Shown here: positions 1 through 6,344 of the stretch, in pieces
Position numbering within the stretch: the stretch's first letter is position 1
How the letters are laid out: each line of letters begins with the position of its first letter
DNA from: Oehlia diaphana
Lineage: Eukaryota; Glomeromycota; Glomeromycetes; Glomerales; Glomeraceae
NCBI GenBank assembly: GCA_003833135.1
Contig: QZLH01000306.1
Location: 23,346-37,800 of the forward strand
DNA length: 14,455 nucleotides
Direction of reading: 5' to 3'
Translations under genes and position numbers: made by a program
Notes under the pieces: generated by a model
Database searches by the model: none
What the model was told of the DNA's origin: nothing
What the model saw: only the letters and a program-made list of their open reading frames with translations

Positions 1-130
1 ACGGCCTAATTACAGCATTACGGCATAATTACAGCATTATGGACTAATTACAGTATTACGAAAAGTGTCATAACTGTAATGCTGTATGCCGTAATATTAC
101 AGCATCGGCAAATCAATTACGGCTAATATC
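1..130 (+). repeat. Left arm of a long inverted repeat with 19-bp sub-repeats
   Basis: Three head-to-tail 19-bp units (acggcctaattacagcatt and variants) occupy 1-57. A non-repeated arm follows, with the motif gaaaagtgtcataactg. The whole block reappears reverse-complemented and close to identical at 5612-5799, including the gaaaagtgtcat motif and the gtaatattac stretch. This looks like the sub-terminal and terminal repeat of a DNA transposon family. The window begins inside the repeat, so the true end and any target duplication are not visible. It may pair with the 5612-5799 arm as one 5.8-kb element, or be an independent copy. Confidence 0.75.
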
Positions 131-187
131 TTTAGATTAGTTTTTATTAAAAAAGTTTTGAAAAGAAAACAAAGCTTTGAAACTTAC

Positions 188-848
188 CTATCCAAAACCA
201 AAGAACTGAAAGTCGAAACCTATAAAATAAAAGAAAAAAAATTTAAAAACAAATTAAAAAAGTGATTTTTTTTAAAAAAAGTTTCAAAGTTATCACTCCA
301 AAACTCACCCATATATCTAAAGTCCAATAACCAAAAGCTGAAACTTACAAAATAAAAAAAAAAATTAAAATAAAGTTAAAAAAAAACAATTCTTTTAAAA
401 AAAAGTTTTGAAGTTTTACTTCAAAACTCACCTGTATATCTAAAGCCCAAGAACTGAAAGCCGAAACCTGCAAAATAGAAAGAAAAAATTAAAAAAAACT
501 TGTTTTAAAAAAAAGTTTCAAAGTTTTCTCACCCATATACCCAACGACCAATAACTGAAAGTTGTAACCTACAAAATAGAAAAAAGAAACAAAACATTAA
601 AAAAATATTTTTTTTAAAAAAAAGTTTTGAAGTTTTAACTTCGAAACTTATCCATATGGGCGCTTTGCAGTAGAAAGGGATAAAACTAATAAAAAAATTC
701 AAATTTTCTTTTATATACCAAAAATATTCTAAATGCTATAATTTATTCAGATTTTATATTAACTTATTTTTTATTTTTTTTAGTAGTTTCGTCCCTTTCT
801 ATTGCAAAATGCCCATATATCTAACACCCAAGAACTGAAGGTCGAAAC
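188..848 (-). repeat. Mini-exon array block 1, five cores of 32-36 nt
   Basis: The cores lie at plus coordinates 188-219, 309-344, 432-467, 533-568 and 652-848, the last split by a 157-bp insertion. Four are exactly 36 nt once that insertion is removed; the leftmost is 32 nt. On the minus strand each begins GTT after a T-rich acceptor (TATAG, GCAG, GTAG; the 309-344 core has only GTAAG) and ends before GTGAGT, GTGAGA, GTAAGT or, in the split core, a lost donor ATAAG. In frame 0 they read VSTFSSWVLDIW, VTTFSYWSLGIW, VSAFSSWALDIQ, VSAFGYWTLDIW and VSTFSSLVLDR. The third frame is also open in four of the five, so the frame is not settled. Period is 101-123 bp. The intervening DNA is A/T homopolymer-rich, with self-complementary arms around each donor. 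Confidence 0.6.
658..814. mobile_element. 157-bp MITE inserted inside a mini-exon
   Basis: The ends gggcgctttgcagtagaaag and, reverse-complemented from the right, gggcattttgcaatagaaag match over about 20 of 23 positions, followed by gga on both sides. The flanks carry a 4-bp duplication ATAT (654-657 and 815-818). Removing the element and one ATAT restores ccatatatctaa, exactly the sequence of the neighbouring repeat units, so both the boundaries and the insertion are well supported. The interior is AT-rich with no coding capacity. The superfamily is not assigned. Confidence 0.85.
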
Positions 849-1014
849 CTACAAAAAAAATATAATGAAAATAAAAAAGCCAAGATTCGTATTTCGTACT
901 TACGAATCTTGGTTCATCTATTTGTCAGAAATTTACCCGAACCTATAAAAAAAGAGAGGAACGGTTATTAGTAACTGTTCATAATATTAAAAATATAAAA
1001 AACAAAACCAAGAT

Positions 1015-1856
1015 TAGTACTCCGCATAATTTAGGTTTAACCCGGATAATTCAATCTGAGTGAATTTTAAATCGGGTCAGTATTAACAATTTTAATTTCC
1101 CGTGACCTGTATGACCTGACCTGTCGGGTCAGGTCATTCATTTCCTTGACTTGAGTTTTGACCTGAATTAGACCTGGATGATAATTAAATCACTGAATAC
1201 ATATTGATTACATGTTAAATATTGTTTACATTATAATTGTGTTAGACAAATAAGGTAGTATATCTCCACCTAGCAAAAATGGCTAGACTACCTTGCAATT
1301 ACAGATATGCATATGAATTATTTGTTTTAATTATTAATATTACATTAACTAATAAGTTGATTTTGATGATTAATAAAGCCCAGTAGAAAGAGTATTTTCC
1401 AGTGGAACTGATTTGATAGCTGCAAAAAGACGTAGTTTTGAAGCAGATACAATTAGAACATGCAGTATTTAAAGTCCTGGCAGACACAAAATATAGTCAA
1501 AAGCAAGTGATGCAATTTTGATTTTATAATTCAAATATAAAATAGGAATTGAAAATATCTTTAGATTCATGCTTAGCATTAGGTTTAATAATAAAAAGTT
1601 AAAAGACCTATATGATTAATTTGTAGGTCAATTACCTTGTTTTATTGAAAATATTATATTTGAAAAAAATATTTTTGATATATTATTAAGCATACAGTAT
1701 ATTATCCAATAAAAATTACTAAACTTTTGGGTCTAACTCGGGTTATTTGAATTAAATATATTCGGGTCAGATTAAAATCAGATCATTTCTATTTTTGCCA
1801 GGTCAAGTTAGATATACTCTCCAAACCCGACCGAATCTGACCCAGTAGGAGTACTA
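1015..1856 (+). mobile_element. hAT-type element relic, 842 bp, with 8-bp TSD
   Basis: Perfect 9-bp terminal inverted repeats TAGTACTCC/GGAGTACTA are flanked by a perfect 8-bp duplication ACCAAGAT (1007-1014 and 1857-1864). An 8-bp duplication with TAG-type ends is the hallmark of hAT transposons. Sub-terminal regions at both ends carry repeated gggtcag/ctgaccc and gacctga words, typical of transposase-binding sites. The element has lost most of its transposase, keeping only a C-terminal fragment. It sits in the intron hairpin between two mini-exons; its removal restores the intron repeat seen in the neighbouring unit. A 5+6-bp nested inverted repeat at 1254-1292 (GGTAGT, CTAGC, GCTAG, ACTACC) lies inside. 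Confidence 0.88.
1380..1495 (+). pseudogene. hAT transposase C-terminal dimerisation fragment
   Basis: Thirty codons from 1380 read PVERVFSSGTDLI, then AAKRRSFEADTIRTCSI, followed by TAA at 1470. This is the conserved C-terminal dimerisation segment of hAT transposases, whose usual form has SERxFS followed by a KR-rich stretch and a C-terminal LKSW. After a frame change of one base near 1463 the expected YLKSWQ is found, so the fragment has a frameshift as well as being truncated at its N side. The catalytic RNase-H-like domain and BED finger are absent. The fragment lies inside the 1015-1856 element and runs in its 5'-to-3' orientation. Confidence 0.8.
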
Positions 1857-2094
1857 ACCAAGATTCACATATACTTACAAATCTTGGTCTTCTGATCTTT
1901 AGAAGCCCTCAAACCTAAAAAAAATGGAATGAACGGTTATTAGTAACCGTTCATTAATATTAAAAAAAAAAAATTAAAAAAAAACAAAACCAAGATTCAT
2001 AAATCTTAGTTTTTTCTATACCAAAAAAAAGAAACGATTAGTAAATCATTCCTTTAAAAAAAAGATAGTTTTGAAGAGATTCTTTAAAACTTAC

Positions 2095-3502
2095 CTTTAG
2101 GATTCGATATCCAAGTAGGAGCTGATTTTCCTATAAGAAAAAGATAAAAAAATGTTAAAAAAATGTTTTTTATAACATTAATAGTTTCAAAAAAGAAAAT
2201 TTCAAACTAACCTTTGGAATTTTGGTATTCAAGTAGGAGTCAATATCCCTATAATTAAATATAAAAAAAACATTTTTTAACATTTTTTTTAATAGTTATA
2301 AAGAGATTCTTCAAAACTTGCCATTGGGATTCGGTATTCACACTGAAACTGATATCCCTACAATAATATAAAAAAAAAATGTTAGTAATTAACATTTTTT
2401 TATTAAAGTTTTGAAAATTCAAAACTTAACCTAGGAAAAGGTATTCACGTTGAAACCGATTTCTTACAAAAATAAATAAAAAATAAATATTTTTTATTGT
2501 TAAAAAATGTTATTTAAGAAAGTTTTGAAACTTTTTTTTTGAAACTTTACCTGGAATATCAGTATTCACATCGAAACTGAATTCCTAAATAAAAATAATA
2601 AAAAAAAAACATTTTTAATATAAAAACGTTTTATTAAAGAAAGTTTCAAATTATTTTTTGAAACTTAACTTTGGGATTTGGTATTCATGTCAGAACCAAT
2701 ATCCCTACAAAATAAATAAAAAAAATGTTAAAAATAACGTTTTTTATATTAAAGTTTCGAAATATTTCAAAACTTATCTTTGGATTCAGTATCCACGTTA
2801 GAACCAATATCCCTACAAAAAAATAAAAAAAAATGTTAAAAATTTAACATTTTTTATATTAAAATTTCGAGAATTTTCAAAACTTTACTTTGGGATTTAG
2901 TATCCACGCCGGAATCGATTCCCTACAAAAAAAACAAAAAAAACATTAATATTTAATGTTTTTTATTAAAGTTTTGAAAATTTTTAAAACTTAACTTTAG
3001 GATTCGGTATTTACACTGGAACTGATATCCTATATAAAAAATAATAAAAAAAATGTTTTTAGTATAAAAATGTTTTATTAAAGAAAGTTTCAAAATTCTT
3101 TTTTCAAAACTTATCTTTAGGATTCGGTATCCATGCCAGAACTGATTCCCTAAACAAAAATATAATAAAAAAACGTTTTTTAGTATAAAAATATTTTTTT
3201 TTTAATAAAGTTTCAAAAATCTTTTGAAACTTTACCTGGAAAACGATATCCATGCTGGATCCAATTCCCTAAATAAAATATAATAAAAAAGACATTTTTT
3301 AGTATAAAAACGTTTTTTTAATAAAGTTTTGAAAATCTTTTGAAACTTTCTTAGAATATCGGTACCTACGCTGAAACTGATTTTCTTTGCAAAAAATATA
3401 AAAAAGAAACGTTTTTTATCTAAAAACGTTTTTTTTTAAGAAAGTTTCAATATTTTTTGAAACTTTACCTGTAATATTAGTATCCATACTGGAACCGATT
3501 TT
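2095..3502 (-). repeat. Mini-exon array block 3, thirteen cores of 33-37 nt
   Basis: Cores lie at plus coordinates 2095-2130, 2212-2248, 2322-2357, 2431-2463, 2551-2584, 2670-2704, 2778-2812, 2889-2922, 2996-3029, 3115-3149, 3236-3268, 3351-3385 and 3469-3502, period 107-121 bp. On the minus strand most start GGA after T-run+TAG and end CCCAAAG or CCAG before GTAAG or GTTAG, with one GCAAG. Reading from the conserved GAT/ATC, they give hydrophilic repeats: KIGSSMDTNIT, GIGSSMDIVFQ, GIDSGVDTKSQ, DIGSNVDTESK, DIGSDMNTKSQ, EFSFDVNTDIP, DISFSVNTESQ. The implied ancestral 36-nt core would add 12 residues per exon. Cores at 2996, 3115 and 2095 have CAA changed to TAA. Each donor is in a stem (AAGTTTTGAAA with TTTCAAAACTT). 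Upstream of several acceptors a TATACTAA branch-point-like word sits between AAACG/CGTTT arms. Confidence 0.65.
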
Positions 3503-3596
3503 CTTCACTAAAAGTATAAAAAAGAAACATTTTTTAACGTTAAAAAACATTTTTTTAAAGAAATTTCAAAACATTTTTAATTTAATAAAAAGTTAC

Positions 3597-3626
3597 CGAA
3601 TTCAATGTGTACATTTATGTGAAAAA
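3597..3626 (-). other. Candidate first exon of the mini-exon gene
   Basis: On the minus strand a pyrimidine tract ending TTTACACTTTAG precedes a 30-nt core, and GTAACT follows it. The core contains ATG (3614-3612), reading MYTLNS up to the donor. If spliced to the next core (3502-3469) the frame continues KIGSSMDTNIT. If the preceding TTTAG is not used as an acceptor, this core could simply be the end of the 5' exon. The start is inferred, not proven. Confidence 0.35.
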
Positions 3627-4059
3627 CTAAAGTGTAAAAAAGGAAGGGAAAAGGATGAAAGAGATGGAGGAAAGGATGCAAAAGTTTAAAAAAAGTTTGA
3701 CCTGTAAAATGTTGATCTTAATCATCTGATGATTTCAATCATTTACTGCCAACTGATTTGCTGAATTATTGCCAATTTTTACCATTTGGCAAATTTGGCA
3801 AAACTATGTCAATTTATATGACCAATCAGCATAATTTTACTGAATGATCTTAAAGGAACAATTTTTGTATAACAACTGTATAAGTTGATTTTTCATCAAA
3901 AGACTGAACAAGCTTTTGTTTAACAATCAGTATCAGTTGATTTGTGATTGATTTTACCAATTTTTGCTATTGGTCAAAAAATGTGATAAATCATATGACC
4001 AATCAGCAAAAATCATGCTAAAAGTTCTTAACGGTCAAAAGTTTTGATTTTGACCAGTG
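3627..4059 (-). promoter_or_regulatory. Possible promoter/leader region of the mini-exon gene; no ORF
   Basis: No coding sequence is seen. A CT-rich tract on the minus strand (complement of 3641-3677) lies just before the candidate start, as in many fungal promoters. Two diverged copies of a segment of roughly 70 bp (about 3765-3835 and 3955-4015) share CCAATTTTT and tatgaccaatcagca, so CCAAT-type words occur repeatedly in both orientations. Between them is a pair of similar words, gtataacaactgtataagttgattt and tttaacaatcagtatcagttgattt, which suggests an old duplication of about 190 bp. Its right border, CAGTG at 4055-4059, looks like a transposon end, so the repeats may instead be sub-terminal repeats of that element. 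Confidence 0.3.
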
Positions 4060-4296
4060 AATTGGGTGATAATAAAGGGTGAAGTCAACTTCATTATAAG
4101 ACTTGATGATTTTTTCTTTAAAGTCTACCAAAGGAGAGTTTATCTGATTAAGATAATCTTTGACTTTTTTCATCGAGCTTGGCAGTAGTGATTTCTCCAA
4201 ATTACTGTATTTATTAAAGAAATTTGTTATTTTATCACCCATCTTATTTGATATATTATCCTCTACTATCAACTCCAAGAAGTTATGATATGTAAC
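4060..4296 (-). pseudogene. Plavaka-type transposase fragment, downstream part
   Basis: The minus strand from 4296 reads VTYHNFLELIVEDNISNKM, a segment with KSLLPSSMKKVKDYLNQ, and then FKEKIIKSYNEVDFTLYYHPI, ending at 4060. From memory this is the N-terminal conserved region of Plavaka (CMC-related) transposases common in mushrooms and arbuscular mycorrhizal fungi: FMELV..NIS, LPSS.K.GK.YL, then the FKEKI..YN...TLYYRPI block. The catalytic domain is missing; similarity stops at 4060, where CACTGGTC begins on the minus strand. It is the direct continuation of the fragment at 6854-6340, separated by the 4297-6339 insertion. There is no start codon of its own; the TTG at 4278 is internal. Confidence 0.7.
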
Positions 4297-4905
4297 TATA
4301 CATGAAACCGAAATTGGTTAATTTCTACCTCCGAAATGGTCGAAATGGTCGAAATAATTTCGACTTGGACCCCTCCAAAAGTCGAAATGGTCGAAATTGC
4401 GTCAAAGTCATGTGATTTTATAGTAAACAATAATATTAAAATTCAAAGTTAACGAACTCCGCATCCAGTGATTCAATTTTTATGATCTTTATACGGTTGG
4501 ATTCAGCTCATCGAGAGGATTCCAATGATATGTATCTCGTATCTGTAGCATCAATATTGACGGAGTTATTCACGTTTAAAATTTTATATTAAATAATACT
4601 ATAATTTTTATAGTAAACAATAATTTTAAATTCAAAGTTAACGATTTCCGCATCCAGTGATTCGATTTTTATGATCTTTACACGGTTGGATTCAGCTCAT
4701 CGAGAGGATTCCAATGATATGTATTTCGTATCTGTAGCATCAATATTGACGGAGTTATTCATGTTTAAAATTTTATATTAAATTATAATTATAAAAATCA
4801 CATGACTATGACGTAATTTCGACCATTTCGACTTTAATTTCGACTTTTGACCTTCCCAAGTCGAAATATTTCTACTTTTGGTCTTTAATTTCGACTTCAT
4901 GTATA
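4297..4905. mobile_element. Non-autonomous TIR element, copy 1 (609 bp)
   Basis: The ends TATACATGAA/TTCATGTATA begin arms of about 125 bp rich in the word gtcgaaat/atttcgac, ending in a conserved cgtca(a/t)agtcatgtgattt block. The interior is two tandem copies of an about 185-bp unit (4421-4610 and 4611-4786). These share tagtaaacaataat, cgcatccagtgattc, ggttggattcagctcatcg and tgacggagttattca. There is no ORF. An 8-bp target duplication, when paired with the right end of copy 2, suggests a hAT-like or other 8-bp-TSD superfamily; the TA-rich ends leave the exact border ambiguous by about 2 bp. Confidence 0.8.
4421..4786. repeat. Two tandem copies of an about 185-bp unit inside the TIR element
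   Basis: The unit starting tagtaaacaa at 4421 restarts at 4611. The copies differ by a few substitutions (ctccgc/ttccgc, ctcgta/ttcgta, cacg/catg) and by a short indel near their ends, so the duplication is fairly recent. Confidence 0.9.
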
Positions 4906-5611
4906 GATAATACACAAAAAAAGGATATGAAAGCTGTATAGCCTGAACTAATTCGGCACTTCATGCCTCATCCAGCAATCAAAAGGATCATAAAAGACGG
5001 GATTGCACATCTCATCTGGCAATCAAATGAGCATCTCCAAACCTCTAACCAACCACCATCTCAAATGTGACAGAAAGGTAATGGGGAAGAGCCCGCAACC
5101 TAAGTCAGAAATGTTCTGGAAATGTTCTCATCACTAGCCTGTAACTATGAAAGGGTGTTCAGTGCTGTAACAGGATCACGTGACTGGCGCAGTAAGGCGC
5201 AGTACAAATTCGGCATTCAAGCTGGCCTGAAACTGGCAAACTAATAGAAACACTCAGATTCCTAGCCAGTTCTATGACAGCTCCAGGATACTACCAGGAC
5301 GCTACCAGGATGCTATTATGGCGCTAATTTCCAAAGATCAGCCAAAATTATGGTATAAAGCTGGCCAAAATCTGAACTGCAAATTTACTGCGCCACCTGA
5401 CGATTTTTTTACACCATTTCAGCAACTTAAAAGGCCAGCAAATGGGCCACACCCTCGACCTCAAATATGGCAACCAAAAGGATCAAAGAATGGAAAAACC
5501 AACTTTACTCCTATACAATTGTTAAAAGGCTTCAGAATGGAAAAACAAACCTCTGCCCTGCTTAGTGACCAAACAGTTACAGACCAGTGAAAACAGATGG
5601 ATAGCAATAAA
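4906..5611. other. GC-richer block without a convincing gene
   Basis: This stretch is clearly less AT-rich than its surroundings. It contains a palindromic E-box-like atcacgtgac (about 5176) directly followed by a tandem ggcgcagtaa/ggcgcagtac. A short three-unit repeat follows at 5281-5312 (ggatactacc, ggacgctacc, ggatgctatt). Short words such as aattcggca and agctggcc recur. An open frame at 5318-5590 begins ATG GCG CTA and encodes MALISKDQPKLWYKAGQ and onward for 90 residues, but it has low-complexity composition and no motif I recognise, so I do not call it a gene. The block resembles a dispersed repeat or the interior of a transposon whose right arm begins at 5612. Confidence 0.4.
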
Positions 5612-5799
5612 GATGTTAGCCATAATTGATTTGCTAATACCGTAATATTACAGCATACAGCATTGCAGTTATGACACTTTTCGTAATACTGTAATTAATC
5701 TGTAATGCTATAATTAGGCCGTAATGCTGTAATTAGGTCGTAATGCTGTAATTAGGCCATAATGCTATAATTAGGTCATAATGGTATAATTAGGCTGTA
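5612..5799 (-). repeat. Right arm of the inverted repeat, six 19-bp units
   Basis: This is the reverse complement of 1-130. It opens with gatgttagccataattgatt, continues through gtaatattac and atgacacttttcgta, and then runs six consecutive 19-bp units at 5683-5796 (gtaatgctgtaattaggcc and variants, with T/C and A/G differences). The left arm shows only three units because the window starts inside it. Such arrays of short repeats in long inverted arms are typical of sub-terminal transposase-binding regions. No target duplication can be tested. Confidence 0.75.
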
Positions 5800-5996
5800 A
5801 AATCGTAATTTTTAATGCTATAAAAATTTAAAACAAAAGTAATGAATTATAAAAGTAAAATTACAAAAATTTATATGTCATGTAAGTTTAATTTTTAGGG
5901 ATACATAAGACGCGCCACATTTTTTTTTGCATTTTGTATACACGTTCGTGTAAATAGTATAATGAACCAAATTCCTTAGGGGTGGGTGATCAGGGT
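5800..5996. other. AT-rich spacer, nothing recognised
   Basis: No open frame, splice pattern or repeat is seen beyond a short palindrome (acacgttcgtgt, about 5940-5952). The stretch ends at the left end of the second TIR element copy. Confidence 0.5.
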
Positions 5997-6339
5997 TATA
6001 CATGAAGTCGAAATTAAAGACCAAAAGTAGAAATATTTCGACTTGGAAAGGTCAAAAGTCGAAATTAAAGTCGAAATGGTCGAAATTACGTCATAGTCAT
6101 GTGATTTTTATAATTATAATTTAATATAACATTTTAAACATGAATAACTCCGTCAATATTGATGCTACAGATACGAAATACATATCATTGGAATCCTCTC
6201 GATGAGCTGAATCCAACNATAATTATAAAAATCACATGACTATGACGTAATTTCGACCATTTCGACTTTAATTTCGACTTTTGACCTTCCCAAGTCGAAA
6301 TATTTCTACTTTTGGTCTTTAATTTCGACTTCATGTATA
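5997..6339. mobile_element. TIR element, copy 2, collapsed around an N
   Basis: Bases 5997-6217 are nearly the exact reverse complement of the right end of copy 1 (right arm plus about 90 bp of the interior unit). Bases 6219-6339 are the same right arm in direct orientation. The two halves meet at the single N (6218), so the sequence is an almost perfect head-to-head inverted duplication of one arm, with an interior expected from copy 1 missing. The right end is directly followed by the TSD copy TATGTAAC. The N indicates that the junction was not sequenced through. Confidence 0.75.
6218..6218. other. Undetermined base / probable scaffold join
   Basis: This is the only N in the window. It lies exactly where a repeat interior switches orientation between two copies of the same arm, as expected if two contigs ending in copies of this repeat were joined. 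Confidence 0.7.
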
Positions 6340-6344
6340 TATGT

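Larger units (their letters stand above)
904..1914 (-). repeat. Mini-exon array block 2, two cores split by a hAT relic
   Basis: Two further cores lie at 904-942 (39 nt) and 1879-1914 (36 nt). On the minus strand they begin GTTCGGG or GTTTGAGG after TATAG or TTTAG, and end in ACCAAGATT(C/T) followed by GTAAGTA. The end of the core plus the donor forms one side of a hairpin: ACCAAGATTC pairs with GAATCTTGG about 15 nt downstream, leaving GTAAGTACG in the loop. Another perfect hairpin, GAACGGTTA(C/T)TAATAACCGTTC-like (about 1930-1955, and 958-980 with one change), sits upstream of the acceptor and carries TACTAAT, a branch-point-like sequence, in its loop. In the third frame the second core reads LRASKDQKTKI. 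A third copy near 1990-2015 has lost its core. Confidence 0.5.
188..3626 (-). pseudogene. Tandem mini-exon gene or gene relic
   Basis: On the minus strand, about 21 short exon-like cores repeat every 100-128 bp. Each is preceded by a T-rich tract ending in TAG, CAG or AAG, and most are followed by a donor of the type GTAAGT, GTGAGT, GTTAAG or GTAAAG. Predicted introns are about 65-95 nt, normal for these fungi. The rightmost core (3626-3597) contains an ATG at 3614-3612 that reads MYTLNS up to a GTAAC donor, so it could be the first coding exon; no signal peptide is visible. The following cores encode 11-12-residue repeats. Some cores lack a donor (ATAAG at 2778 and 3115, AAAAG-like at 3351), some lengths are not multiples of three, and some carry stops, so at least part of the array is decaying. 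The layout recalls the repeat-per-exon organisation I remember for SP7-type secreted effectors of Rhizophagus; no sequence match was tested. A non-coding minisatellite mimicking splice sites is the main alternative. Confidence 0.5.

Noticed and set aside
1254..1292. tRNA or small RNA from the nested hairpin
   Set aside because: Arms are short with a one-sided 10-nt bulge; no cloverleaf, no conserved tRNA boxes.
1299..1487. Minus-strand 62-residue open frame
   Set aside because: It is antisense to the hAT dimerisation segment at 1380-1469; no motif of its own.
188..3626. Plain AT-rich minisatellite without coding meaning
   Set aside because: Not fully excluded, but paired acceptor and donor sites in most units and 36-nt cores with related peptides are more than expected of a simple satellite.
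4018..4278. Minus-strand 86-residue frame as an intact small gene
   Set aside because: Its start is an internal TTG, coding similarity extends upstream to 4296, and the last 13 residues come from the inserted element beyond 4059.
5318..5590. 90-residue open frame on the plus strand
   Set aside because: No motif, unusual composition, no splice or promoter context; likely chance in a GC-richer block. Mentioned only within the block entry.
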